From Aquimarina sp. BL5 (lineage in GTDB: Bacteria; Bacteroidota; Bacteroidia; Flavobacteriales; Flavobacteriaceae): DNA of 64,000 nt. The notes beneath the pieces are model-generated. The model ran no database searches. It was not told the origin of the DNA and worked only from the letters and a program-made list of their open reading frames with translations. The DNA is taken from contig NZ_CP031963.1 in NCBI RefSeq assembly GCF_003443675.1, forward strand, positions 2,131,501 through 2,195,500, in the 5' to 3' direction. Both the position numbers and the translations under genes were made by a program. Below, one piece after another: positions 24,502 to 33,167 of this stretch (the first letter of the stretch is position 1; the number at the start of each line of letters is the position of its first letter).

Positions 24502-25104
24502 TCAAGAAACTTCTTTACTTATAACCTCAGGCTTTGATATAAACATCAATTCTGAGAACAATGAATCGTTTTCGATCATTTCTAGTAATTGCTTTTTACT
24601 CTCGAACTTCTTTTTCCTAACATATCCCTCAGAATGACCAGTTATCAAACCTATTTCCCTCATACTTTTTCCTTCTAAAAACAAGCTTAATATTTGTTTA
24701 CATTTACAATTCAGATTTACAAAGTGCTTTCTAAACAATTTTTCCCTTTCGCTTTGTTCTATCTCATTTATAATATCCGTACTATCCTCCAACTTTAAAT
24801 CATCAACATTATTACCACATGATATCTTACTCTTTTTTCTTAATCTGGTTCTCCATATATTTTTACAAACCCCATAAAAATAGGTGTGTATTGAACAATT
24901 TATAACCAGAGAATCGGATTTTAGTTTTTGATATAATATAATAAGTGCATCCTGAAATATATCTTCAGAATCTCTTTCAGTACCTGAATTCTTAATTATA
25001 AAACTATTAATTACAGTAAAATTCCTTTCATAAAACTCCTTTAATACCTTTTCATTCCCTTTTACAATTCCGTTAAAAATTTTGATCTCATCATTGTACC
25101 CCAT
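24502..25104 (-). CDS. ECF-type sigma factor without adjacent anti-sigma gene
   Basis: The 200-residue protein has region 2 features (RDSEDIFQDALIILYQKL, then YFYGVCKNIWRTRLRKK) and region 4 features (CKQILSLFLEGKSMREIGLI followed by SEGYVRKKKFESKKQLL), matching sigma-70 family ECF factors of Bacteroidota. Region 4 is divergent. Unlike the pair at 19-21 kb, no FecR-like or other membrane anti-sigma gene adjoins it, and the upstream 600 bases have no gene. Its regulon and control are unknown. It ends 27 bases from the convergent methyltransferase gene. Confidence 0.85.
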   Translation of the reverse strand: MGYNDEIKIFNGIVKGNEKVLKEFYERNFTVINSFIIKNSGTERDSEDIFQDALIILYQKLKSDSLVINCSIHTYFYGVCKNIWRTRLRKKSKISCGNNVDDLKLEDSTDIINEIEQSEREKLFRKHFVNLNCKCKQILSLFLEGKSMREIGLITGHSEGYVRKKKFESKKQLLEMIENDSLFSELMFISKPEVISKEVS

Positions 25105-25706
25105 ATTGATGATTTGAGTGTTAGTTAGTTGTTTGCCCTACATAATATCTGTAGCAAATTTTATTCCATTGTTACATGAGAAATTATAACATTTTAAAAA
25201 CATCATAATTCAATAAAACCCCTGATATCAAGTATTCGATAATGAAGTTAATTATGAATTAAAAAACTTAAAAGTATAAATTAGGGAACCCCTACTTTTA
25301 ATGAGTAAAAATGATTTTACAAAAAGACAATAAACCAATTCGATACATGCATATAAGATATTCAATGGAAAATAGATTTTAAAGTTCCGAAGCAAGCTTC
25401 GAGGTATTAAAACTAAGATACCGCTGAAAAAGCGGAATTATTTCAGTTATCTATTTTTGAATGTGTTGCTAAGCAACTTTCATTTCACAAATAAAATAGA
25501 TTTTCACATCAATATGAGTATTGGGTTATTAGTTTCCTTCTACATGCATACTAGATTTTCTGAACCATATTTTTTATTCAACCTGTAATATTACATTTCA
25601 ATATGAATTAGCGACGATTCAGGGATAAAGTTATTTTATGTTCTTCTCAATAGTAGGAAATTGAGCTCATCAAACAATCAATTCATCATTTAAAAACCGA
25701 ACAAAT
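25105..25706. other. 602-bp divergent intergenic region
   Basis: No gene is seen. It contains a degenerate copy of the AGGGTWWACCCT-like motif (agggaacccct, 25283-25293) and a cluster of short hairpins at 25385-25477, annotated separately. Promoters for the orphan sigma factor and for the ABA4-like operon must lie here. Confidence 0.5.
25385..25477. repeat. Cluster of short hairpins, possible structured RNA or mobile-element remnant
   Basis: Several stems follow one another: cgaagc/gcttcg (25388-25401, 2-base loop), ggtat/atacc (25403-25407 with 25418-25422), ccgct/agcgg (25421-25425 with 25431-25435), and gttgc/gcaac (25465-25477). An outer pairing ttccg (25385-25389) with cggaa (25433-25437) would compete with the third stem. 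A direct repeat aaatagatttt flanks the cluster on both sides (near 25372 and 25496). Function unknown. Confidence 0.4.
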
Positions 25707-26126
25707 ATGACTCCGACTGATGTTTTTTCTTTTGCCAATATGATCGCTATGCCTATGTGGATCTTAATGGTTTTGCTTCCAAAATGGAAAGTAACTCGAT
25801 TTCTAATTGATTTTAAAATAGTCCCCTTACTATTATCCATAGTATACGCTATTTATATTTTTCTAGCTATGCAAATAGGCGGAGGAATGGATTTTGGCAG
25901 TTTAAGTTCGGTTATGGAATTATTTACCGAAGAAAATGCTGTACTCGCTGGCTGGGTACATTATCTAGCTTTTGACCTCCTTGTTGGAATGTGGATACTA
26001 GATCAAAATAAAAAATTAGGAATTCATCAATTATTAATCGCTCCTTGCCTTTTTGCCACATTTATGCTAGGGCCAATAGGTTTTCTACTTTTTATAATCA
26101 TCAGAACAATTAAACTAAAAAAATAA
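25707..26126 (+). CDS. ABA4-like (DUF4281) integral membrane protein
   Basis: The 139-residue protein has four predicted membrane segments and the family landmarks FSFANMIAMPMWILM at the start, AGWVHYLAFDLLVGMWI in the middle and LGPIGFLLF near the end. The family is named after plant ABA4, needed for neoxanthin formation; in bacteria its function is mostly unknown. It overlaps the next membrane-protein gene by one base (taATG), followed by a LytS/LytTR pair, so the four genes look like one operon. Confidence 0.8.
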   Translation: MTPTDVFSFANMIAMPMWILMVLLPKWKVTRFLIDFKIVPLLLSIVYAIYIFLAMQIGGGMDFGSLSSVMELFTEENAVLAGWVHYLAFDLLVGMWILDQNKKLGIHQLLIAPCLFATFMLGPIGFLLFIIIRTIKLKK

Positions 26127-26926
26127 TGAAGTATCTAAGTGAAGTATTTCGTATCGTAAAAAAGGAAAGCCCTATTCTTTATTGGGCGGTACTAATCAAT
26201 TTTATTACTGCGATTGTATGTATAACAGGACTTTTTATAGACGACAGAACCATAGCAGGAATTAATGTTTGGGTCAAACCTTTAAAATTTTCAATCTCTA
26301 TAGCTATTTATACTTTGACCGTAGGGTATTTGACCACTTTATATCCGTACTCCAAAAGAAAGAAGAACATTATAAACAATATCGTTTCCTGTACATTATT
26401 ATTAGAATTAGCAATTATTTTTTACCAAGCTTCTAGAGGTGTCCCTTCTCATTATAACGAGTCTACTCCCTTTGATGCTATACTATTTTTAGGAATGGGA
26501 TTTTTCATTGGAATCAATGTATTGATCATGCTATTATTTATTTTTGATACAATACGATTGAAATTAGACACTACAAAATCTATTCAATATGCTATCTTAA
26601 TGGGTTGGTTAATTTTATTTTTTGGTAGCTGGGTTGGTGGTCAGATGATAACCCAAATGACACACAATATTGGCTCTATTGATGAAGGAACTGGTCTCCC
26701 ACTGGTAAATTGGAGTACAATAAGTGGAGATTTGAGGGTAGCTCATTTTTTCGGATTGCATGGGATACAAATAATTCCGTTATTCGCATTATGGGTATCT
26801 AAGAAATGGAAGGTTTCCAATAGAAACCAGATCGTTACAGTACTATTTTTTGGATTACTATATGCTACGTGGATAGGATTCACATTTTATCAGGCGAAAC
26901 AAGGTATGCCTTTACTTAAACTATAA
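26126..26926 (+). CDS. Multi-pass membrane protein of unknown function
   Basis: The 266-residue protein has about seven hydrophobic segments. Conserved-looking polar motifs inside or near the membrane include INVWVKPLKFSIS, YQASRGVPSHYN, GSWVGGQMIT and AHFFGLHGIQIIPLFALW, which suggests a functional membrane site rather than a simple anchor. I do not recognise a named family. Its start codon overlaps the stop of the ABA4-like gene and the sensor kinase gene begins 10 bases after it. Confidence 0.75.
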   Translation: MKYLSEVFRIVKKESPILYWAVLINFITAIVCITGLFIDDRTIAGINVWVKPLKFSISIAIYTLTVGYLTTLYPYSKRKKNIINNIVSCTLLLELAIIFYQASRGVPSHYNESTPFDAILFLGMGFFIGINVLIMLLFIFDTIRLKLDTTKSIQYAILMGWLILFFGSWVGGQMITQMTHNIGSIDEGTGLPLVNWSTISGDLRVAHFFGLHGIQIIPLFALWVSKKWKVSNRNQIVTVLFFGLLYATWIGFTFYQAKQGMPLLKL

Positions 26927-26936
26927 TTAAACCAAC

Positions 26937-28019
26937 ATGTTAATTAATAAAAAGAAGCGCATAAAATACTTAGGTTTTGATGACTTTTGGTTTATTATCA
27001 TAGGGATTTTAATTCTTAGCTTCATTACAGATTACCTTTTTAGTAATTCATTTGTACGACATCCTTTCGGTAAGGCTATTATTAGTTGGAGTGTATCCCT
27101 TTTCTTTTCTACTTGTGATTGGTTTATTATTCGTTCCATCATGATTTTTTTACGAAAAAGATTACCCAGTTTTAAAGATAATTCAAAGCGTATCTTTTTG
27201 TTCTTTATCGCCATTGTGAGTACTGTTTTTTTAGTAGATTTTTTCGGCAACATAATATTATCTTTTATTTTGGGATTGAACTATAATCCTTTATCCAGAG
27301 CTAAAATATTGCTTCCTATTATTTTGATTAGTACCATGACCATGGCGATATATGAGGCTATTTATTTCTATATAAGACTTAAGAAATCAATAAGAGAAGA
27401 AGAACAAGCAAAGCAAATGATCGTACAAACACAATTAGACACGCTTAGAAATCAAGCACAGCCACACTTTTTCTTTAATACTCTTAATACACTGCGTGAT
27501 ATCATTGATCAAAATTCTAAAGAGGATGCAAAAGAATTTGTAGACAAACTATCGGATGTATATCGTTTTATATTGGAGTCTGGAAACGCAAATCTAATTT
27601 CACTTAGAGATGAATTAAAATTCGCAAAGTCCTATATTCATATACAATCAGAAAGATTTGGGAATAACCTGAAAGTGAATTGGGATATTCCAAAAGTTTC
27701 ATTAAATGCTATGATTGTACCTATGAGTCTTCAGCTTTTATTAGAAAACGCCATAAAACATAATGTCATTTCGAGATCAAAACCATTAGTAATATTAGTA
27801 GCAACTAAAAATAATTTTCTCATCGTAACTAATGAGATTCAACCTAAATCAACACAAATACCTTCTACAAAATTGGGACTAAAAAATATCGAAAAACGCT
27901 ATACATTAATTTCTAGTAAACCAATCGAAATAAAAAATGATGGAAATCAATTCATTGTTTCTCTTCCATTGTTAGAACTTTCTGATCAAAAAAATAAGTA
28001 TGCAGGTATTAATCATTGA
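26937..28019 (+). CDS. LytS-type membrane sensor histidine kinase
   Basis: The 360-residue protein has four predicted N-terminal membrane segments (within residues 15-150), then the His_kinase (PF06580) domain with the phospho-acceptor His177 in RNQAQPHFFFNTLNTL, and a HATPase region with LQLLLENAIKHN and LGLKNIEKRY. It lacks a large extracellular sensor domain, so sensing would involve the membrane segments or the two membrane proteins encoded just upstream. Its 3' end overlaps the LytTR regulator gene by 20 bases, tying them as one two-component system. Confidence 0.92.
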   Translation: MLINKKKRIKYLGFDDFWFIIIGILILSFITDYLFSNSFVRHPFGKAIISWSVSLFFSTCDWFIIRSIMIFLRKRLPSFKDNSKRIFLFFIAIVSTVFLVDFFGNIILSFILGLNYNPLSRAKILLPIILISTMTMAIYEAIYFYIRLKKSIREEEQAKQMIVQTQLDTLRNQAQPHFFFNTLNTLRDIIDQNSKEDAKEFVDKLSDVYRFILESGNANLISLRDELKFAKSYIHIQSERFGNNLKVNWDIPKVSLNAMIVPMSLQLLLENAIKHNVISRSKPLVILVATKNNFLIVTNEIQPKSTQIPSTKLGLKNIEKRYTLISSKPIEIKNDGNQFIVSLPLLELSDQKNKYAGINH

Positions 28020-28755
28020 AGACGAACCAAGAGCGGCAAATCAATTACAAAGTAAGCTTGCTTCTTGTAATTTTAAGTATCAATTATTAGATATCATCGA
28101 TACCGTTGAAGATGCTGTAAAATGGTTTCAAAAAAACACTGCTCCCGATTTAGTTTTTATGGATATCCAATTGGCAGATGGATTAAGTTTTGAAATTTTT
28201 CAGAAAGCAGATGTTGATGTCCCAATCATTTTTACCACAGCTTTTGATCAATATGCTATTCAGGCGTTTAAAGTAAATAGCATAGATTATTTATTAAAAC
28301 CTATACAGCAAGATGAATTAGATAGCGCCCTAAATAAATTTACCAAATCCAATAAACAACCTACAGTCGATCCAGGTGTATTAAAAAAATTACTTGACAG
28401 CATGCAGATTGTAACCAATAATCGAATAGGGATTTTGGTTAAAGATGGAAACGGATTTGTGCAAATTAAGGTTTCTGATCTTCTATATTTTTATTCTGAG
28501 GATAGCATCACCTTCGGAGTAACTTCTAATAAGAGATATATTATTAACGAAACTATGGATCAATTATTTAATTCACTGAATTCTGATGAATTCTATAAAA
28601 TAAATCGTGGGCAAATTATTTCTAAAAATTCAATTCAGAAAATAGATTCATATTTTAATCATCGAGTTAAACTTTCTATTTCAAACTCAAGAGATCAAGA
28701 ATTTATAGTAAGTAGACAAAAGACAAATGACTTTAAAGAATGGTTAAACAGCTGA
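28000..28755 (+). CDS. LytTR-family response regulator
   Basis: The 251-residue protein has a receiver domain (residues 1-115) with acidic pocket EDE at 7-9, phospho-acceptor Asp55 in LVFMDIQLADG and the conserved Lys in YLLKPI. It also has a C-terminal LytTR DNA-binding domain (about 140-250; ILVKDGNGFVQIKVSDLLYF, YKINRGQIISKNSI). It is the partner of the LytS kinase whose gene it overlaps by 20 bases. Its likely targets are membrane or envelope genes including its own operon; no LytTR site could be assigned. The convergent apbE gene ends 25 bases after it. Confidence 0.93.
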   Translation: MQVLIIEDEPRAANQLQSKLASCNFKYQLLDIIDTVEDAVKWFQKNTAPDLVFMDIQLADGLSFEIFQKADVDVPIIFTTAFDQYAIQAFKVNSIDYLLKPIQQDELDSALNKFTKSNKQPTVDPGVLKKLLDSMQIVTNNRIGILVKDGNGFVQIKVSDLLYFYSEDSITFGVTSNKRYIINETMDQLFNSLNSDEFYKINRGQIISKNSIQKIDSYFNHRVKLSISNSRDQEFIVSRQKTNDFKEWLNS

Positions 28756-28779
28756 TCGGTTAACTACTTTTTTTTTTGA

Positions 28780-29775
28780 TTAGTTATCAGGGAAACCATT
28801 TAGCGTAAGTGTTTTTAGTTCCTTTTTATCATCTTCATAAATAAAATAAACTTTCAGTTCTGGATGTTTATTTAGAAACTGTTTGGATCTCTCTAGTCCC
28901 ATAGACATCAAAGCAGTAGCGTATGCATCGGCTTCCATACAGGTTTTAGCTAAAATCGAAACACTTAAGAGATTGGACTTATGAGGATACCCCGTTTTTG
29001 TATCGATAATATGTGCATACCTATTCCCATTTTCATCTAACTTAAATTTGCGATAGCTTCCTGAAGTGGCCATTGCTTCATTTTTTAAAGAAAGTACTTT
29101 ACTATAAGATTGTGTTTGATCAAAATTTGGATCTTCTACTCCAATTTTCCAAGGCTTCACTTTGATCAAGTTACTGCCTTTGCCTCTAATCTCACCTCCT
29201 ATTTCCACTAAATAATTTTCAAAGTTTTTAGCTTCCAAAAACTCAGTAAATACATCAACCGCGTACCCTTTTGCCAAAGCATTAAAATCAATAAAAGTCT
29301 TAGGGTGTTGTTTAATAATCTTATTATCCCGCAATGTTACTTTATCCAATCCAACAGAGATTAATAAACTAGCTATTTTAAGACTATCTAACGCTACTAT
29401 TTTACCTTCTGGCCCAAAATCCCAAGCATTCACCAAAACGCCAACAGTAGGATCAAAAACTCCTTCTGTTTCTTTATAAATTCTTTTTGAAGTATTAAAT
29501 ACATTTTTAAAATGATTATCTACAGAAACGGTTATATCCCCAAAGTTTATTTTAGAAATATCAGAGTCATTTTGATACGTCGACATTGAGGTATTAATCA
29601 CATTTATTATACTATCATAAGACGCAGAAAGATCAATTTCATTTTTATCAATAAACTGAACCGAAAATGTAGTGCCAAATGCATCTCCACTTGTATAATT
29701 AAGATACTGTTCCGGTGTTTTCTTGCAAGATAACAGACATACTAGCAAGCAATAAATAAGAAGATTACGAATCAT
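28780..29775 (-). CDS. apbE: ApbE, FAD:protein FMN transferase lipoprotein
   Basis: The 331-residue product has a lipoprotein signal (LLVCLLSC, Cys17) and the ApbE fold: GTTFSVQF near the start, MSTYQNDSDISKIN, DFNALAKGYAVD, EIGGEIRGKG, and the flavin/metal-binding end HIIDTKTGYPHKSNLLSVS plus ADAYATALMSMG. ApbE attaches FMN from FAD to Thr residues of NqrB and NqrC outside the cytoplasmic membrane; those genes lie about 10 kb away on the same strand. The gene downstream in the same direction is none; upstream, a small NQR-associated gene starts the unit 5 bases before. Confidence 0.95.
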   Translation of the reverse strand: MIRNLLIYCLLVCLLSCKKTPEQYLNYTSGDAFGTTFSVQFIDKNEIDLSASYDSIINVINTSMSTYQNDSDISKINFGDITVSVDNHFKNVFNTSKRIYKETEGVFDPTVGVLVNAWDFGPEGKIVALDSLKIASLLISVGLDKVTLRDNKIIKQHPKTFIDFNALAKGYAVDVFTEFLEAKNFENYLVEIGGEIRGKGSNLIKVKPWKIGVEDPNFDQTQSYSKVLSLKNEAMATSGSYRKFKLDENGNRYAHIIDTKTGYPHKSNLLSVSILAKTCMEADAYATALMSMGLERSKQFLNKHPELKVYFIYEDDKKELKTLTLNGFPDN

Positions 29776-29780
29776 AGGCT

Positions 29781-30158
29781 TTAATTAAGATGTGTTTCTA
29801 TTACTTGTAATCCGGCATATTCTAAAACATATTCTTCATTTAATAAAATAGGCTTATTGGGATTTTCTGAATTCTGTAATCCAACACCTGCATAAAATAC
29901 TTTTGCCTCTTGTTCTCTGGCATGCTTTTTAAATGCTTCCATCCATACCATATCATAATTATGTGGATTATCGGGATATGCTACTGCTTTTACAATTACA
30001 AAGTATCTTTGATTAGAAGCATCAATACATACAAACTGTGGATGCTTTCCTAATTTACTATTAATCGCAATAAATTCGTAACCCCTTTCTTCTAGCTCTT
30101 CCCCAACAATATTCATTGCCAGATTATGAAGTTCTTGTTTAGTTAATATCCTTGTCAT
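29781..30158 (-). CDS. Small protein of the group often annotated as NQR-associated
   Basis: With the ATG at 30158 the product has 125 residues (MTRILTKQELHNLAMNIVG...). A longer in-frame start at 30242 would overlap the upstream gene and adds an unrelated Asn/Cys/Leu stretch, so the short form is chosen. The protein is cytoplasmic, with conserved-looking HPQFVCID, YFVIVKAVAYPDNPH, and KVFYAGVGL segments. Similar proteins in flavobacteria lie beside apbE or nqrF and have been labelled 'NQR subunit F', though it has no FAD, NADH or Fe-S motif; that label is probably transferred from context. It ends 5 bases before apbE, so co-expression with apbE is likely. Confidence 0.78.
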   Translation of the reverse strand: MTRILTKQELHNLAMNIVGEELEERGYEFIAINSKLGKHPQFVCIDASNQRYFVIVKAVAYPDNPHNYDMVWMEAFKKHAREQEAKVFYAGVGLQNSENPNKPILLNEEYVLEYAGLQVIETHLN

Positions 30159-30210
30159 AGCAGGGCAAAGATAGTACCTTAATTCTGAATTAAGAATGCA
30201 GAATTTTGAA

Positions 30211-31089
30211 TTATTTAAACCGAATAAACAATGACTCTTCAAAATGATAGCTAGGCGTATACACAGCTACATTTTCGCTAAATCTATACCAAGGCGAAAT
30301 ACTGGTATCTTCAAAATTTTTAAGCAGACAGACATTCTGAGCTGGCGTATTTCCTTGTGCTAACAAAAATAGTTTCATTCCTTTATCATTTACTATTTCG
30401 TCCACTATGATTTCTATATGCCCAGGAGTTCCAGGATTTACTAACATATCACCGATCGTTAAATCTTTAACTTTAATTTTAGGTAGTTCTGTGTACAAAG
30501 ATAAAGTCCCGGCGTACGTATAAATCAGATTGAGATATTTATAGAAATTAGCTTTAGAAGAATTAGGTGATGCTGTTTTATGAAAAGTTACTTTATTTCC
30601 TCGAATCTTAGGTCGATATCCTTTAGCATATTTTTTCCAGGAACAATAATGACCTGAGGTAAAGTTAAATCCTATTTCATCTTTTCTATTCGCATCCCAT
30701 AAATATTCTGCTCTCATTCTCATTAAAGCATCAGCACATTGTTGCAATCCATTAGCAGGAACAGGAATTTCTAAAATAGCATCATGCCAATGTTGCGCAA
30801 AGTATCTGCTATTATCATAATTAATAATCGGTGATCCATGATTTTTTAATCGATAATGACGAAGATATTCCTGAAAAGATTCTTTTGGATACACTGTTCT
30901 TTTATATCCTTTTGGAAGCGTAACTCTAGTACTAATAGAATCTCCTAATTCATTAATATAACTGGGTGTTGAAATTGTGTTTTCTATGATTCCTTTTACA
31001 TGGTTAGTTAATTGTTTTCCTCTTGAATTCATTCTAAGAATGACTATTAAAGCAATAACACCTAATCCAATTAAAAAATATTTCTTCAT
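30211..31089 (-). CDS. DUF4846 family protein
   Basis: With the ATG at 31089 the product has 292 residues and an N-terminal signal anchor (MKKYFLIGLGVIALIVIL). The alternative GTG/ATG at 31107 only adds six residues. The body matches the DUF4846 family: LPKGYKRTVYP, SFQEYLRHYRL, QHWHDAILEIPVPANGLQ, CADALMRMRAEYLW and the C-terminal DMLVNPGTPGHIEIIVD with LLAQGNTPAQNV. The function of the family is unknown; the PGHxEIIVD and AQG(N/Y)TPAQ motifs are its hallmark and a lipid or polysaccharide role has not been shown. It diverges from the TPR-kinase gene, sharing a 117-bp intergenic region with a palindrome. Confidence 0.82.
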   Translation of the reverse strand: MKKYFLIGLGVIALIVILRMNSRGKQLTNHVKGIIENTISTPSYINELGDSISTRVTLPKGYKRTVYPKESFQEYLRHYRLKNHGSPIINYDNSRYFAQHWHDAILEIPVPANGLQQCADALMRMRAEYLWDANRKDEIGFNFTSGHYCSWKKYAKGYRPKIRGNKVTFHKTASPNSSKANFYKYLNLIYTYAGTLSLYTELPKIKVKDLTIGDMLVNPGTPGHIEIIVDEIVNDKGMKLFLLAQGNTPAQNVCLLKNFEDTSISPWYRFSENVAVYTPSYHFEESLFIRFK

Positions 31090-31133
31090 AAAAACAGCAT
31101 ATACCAAGCAAGATACTTAAAAAAGAAAAAATC

Positions 31134-31145
31134 AGGGTAAACCCT
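31134..31145. promoter_or_regulatory. Palindrome agggtaaaccct, candidate NarL-type regulator site
   Basis: The site AGGGT-AA-ACCCT is centred about 55 bases before the end of the -7 box of the TPR-kinase gene, near -60 relative to the predicted transcription start, the usual place for an activator. The same palindrome in inverted form (agggtttaccct) occurs at 33819-33830, downstream of the partner regulator gene. Confidence 0.5.
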
Positions 31146-31186
31146 AGTTTTTAATAAGCAATTAATCCCCTGATATCCAAATAATT

Positions 31187-31194
31187 TAAATTTG
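31187..31194 (+). promoter_or_regulatory. -7 promoter box (taaatttg) of the TPR-kinase gene
   Basis: It matches TAnnTTTG and lies 12 bases before the ATG at 31207. No -33 TTTG is visible at the usual distance, which fits an activator-dependent promoter using the palindrome at 31134-31145. Confidence 0.5.
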
Positions 31195-31206
31195 ATATTT
31201 TTGAGT

Positions 31207-33150
31207 ATGATCCATTTAGTAAAAACTATAAAACATTATTTAATTGTATTCTTATTATTATCTTCTTTTTCTACTCCTGCACAAGAACTTGATAGTTTAT
31301 ACAATATCCTGAATACTAAAAAAAGTGATTCAATTATTGCCAAAGTTCACGGAAGAATAGGTTGGCTTACAATGTATACTGACTCTAAAAAAGCGCTACA
31401 ACATCTAGATTCATCTCATGCCATTTACAAAAAACTTAATGATGAGAGAGGCTTAGTATACACTTCTTATCGAAAAGCTGTTATAAACAGAACGATAGGG
31501 AATTTAGAATTAGCGCTTAGCCAAATGAATTCATTTAAAGTATTTGCGGAGAAAGAAAACAACGAAAAGAATATAGCAAACGCTGCCTTCCAGTTGGGTG
31601 TTATTTACAGCGAGATGGGAGATTACCCTAAGGCTTTAGAACAATACCAAAAAGCAATCACTATTTATGAAAAAAATGACAATATTGATAGCATAGGTTT
31701 TGTCTTAAATTCAATAGGAATAATCTATAAAAATACAAAACAATATAACAAAGCGATACAAACGTATAGAAAAGCAATAAAAATTCATGAAGGAGAAAAA
31801 AATCCGAATCGTTTAAGTGATGTATATTATGGCCTAGGTTCAATTTTTAATGAAAAAAAAGCAACAGATAGCGCGTTAAAATACTATCGAAAATCAATCA
31901 AATTAAATAAAATGATTGATAAGAAATGGGGGGTAGCTCTTAACTTTACTGAAATTGGAAATATTTATAGAGAAGAAAAAAAGATAGACAGTAGTATATA
32001 TTATTTAAACAAATCTTATGAACTTCAAATCGAAAATAATTTTAATTCAAATTTAATTTTAACCATTGCAAACCTAGTATTGTTAGAAGTTGACAACAAT
32101 AATTTTAACAGAGCTGAAACTTTATTTAAAAAAGGTATTTCTATTAAATCTGAATCCAAAAAATCAAAAAGAGAGATATATAGGTCAGGATATCTGCTAT
32201 ATAAAAGAAGATCTAATTACAAAAATGCCTTAAAAAACCTTGAACAATTTAACACCTTAAATGATAGCATAATTAATGAAAGTGTACTAAATAATGTTAA
32301 TCAATTAGAAATCAAATACGAGACCGAGAAAAAAGAAAGAGAAATTGCAGAACAGAAAATTCAGATTCAAGATCAAGAATTAGATTTAATCAAAAAACAA
32401 CGACAAGTCACTTTATGGTCAATTACTGGAGGTATTTTAGCATTAGTATTAGGTATTACATTTTGGTTCAACAAAGAAAGACAAAAGAGAAAACAACAAG
32501 AAATTGAGAACCTTCAGAAACAGCAAGAAATCATAAAACTAGAAGCTTTGGTCTCAGGTGAAGAAAAAGAACGAGTACGATTGGCTCAAGACTTACACGA
32601 TGGTATTAATGGTGATTTATCGGTCATAAAATTTAAAATGAATTCTTTAAACAAAAAGGCATTTTCAGAGACCGAAACAAATACGCATATCCAAGCCATA
32701 GAGATGCTAGATAATGCAATTGATCAGGTTCGTAGAATTTCACATAATCTAGCACCTCCATCCTTGCATAATTTCAGCTTATTAGAAGCGATCAAACAGT
32801 ATTGTAATAAAATACAACAAACAAATCCTTTTACTATTGATTTTCAAGATTTCGGAAACTCTTTTTCTTTTGATAGTGAGAAAGAAACTGCTATATATCG
32901 AATCATTCAGGAACTACTAAACAACATTGCTAAACATGCTAAAGCTACTGAAGTTTTAATTCAGCTAAACAATACCGAAGAATCCTTAGAAATAACTGTC
33001 GAAGATGATGGTCAAGGATTTGATATCCAAAATGTGAAGAATGGAATCGGTTTGCAAAATATAGCTTCACGTGTTTCTTTCTTAAAAGGTAATCTACATA
33101 TAAACTCAGGAAATGACGGTAGTGATTTTACCATTACTATCCCCTACTAA
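31207..33150 (+). CDS. TPR-containing sensor histidine kinase (NarX/HisKA_3 type)
   Basis: From the ATG at 31207 the product has 647 residues. A signal peptide (LIVFLLLSSFSTPAQ) leads a periplasmic part with about six tetratricopeptide repeats, for example AFQLGVIYSEMGDYPKALEQ and SIGIIYKNTKQYNKAIQTYR. A coiled coil follows (EKKEREIAEQKIQIQDQ), then one membrane segment (WSITGGILALVLGITFWF), then a HisKA_3 dimerisation domain with phospho-acceptor His464 in RLAQDLHDGINGDL, and a HATPase domain (ELLNNIAKHAKATEV, DDGQGFD, GIGLQNIASRV). It would phosphorylate the NarL-type regulator encoded 17 bases downstream. The TPR part probably senses a periplasmic protein or peptide. Confidence 0.92.
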   Translation: MIHLVKTIKHYLIVFLLLSSFSTPAQELDSLYNILNTKKSDSIIAKVHGRIGWLTMYTDSKKALQHLDSSHAIYKKLNDERGLVYTSYRKAVINRTIGNLELALSQMNSFKVFAEKENNEKNIANAAFQLGVIYSEMGDYPKALEQYQKAITIYEKNDNIDSIGFVLNSIGIIYKNTKQYNKAIQTYRKAIKIHEGEKNPNRLSDVYYGLGSIFNEKKATDSALKYYRKSIKLNKMIDKKWGVALNFTEIGNIYREEKKIDSSIYYLNKSYELQIENNFNSNLILTIANLVLLEVDNNNFNRAETLFKKGISIKSESKKSKREIYRSGYLLYKRRSNYKNALKNLEQFNTLNDSIINESVLNNVNQLEIKYETEKKEREIAEQKIQIQDQELDLIKKQRQVTLWSITGGILALVLGITFWFNKERQKRKQQEIENLQKQQEIIKLEALVSGEEKERVRLAQDLHDGINGDLSVIKFKMNSLNKKAFSETETNTHIQAIEMLDNAIDQVRRISHNLAPPSLHNFSLLEAIKQYCNKIQQTNPFTIDFQDFGNSFSFDSEKETAIYRIIQELLNNIAKHAKATEVLIQLNNTEESLEITVEDDGQGFDIQNVKNGIGLQNIASRVSFLKGNLHINSGNDGSDFTITIPY

Positions 33151-33167
33151 ACCAGCACAGAAAACTT

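Noticed and set aside
30159..30242. N-terminal extension of the small NQR-associated protein
   Set aside because: It overlaps the upstream DUF4846 gene and adds low-quality sequence; the ATG at 30158 fits the family start.
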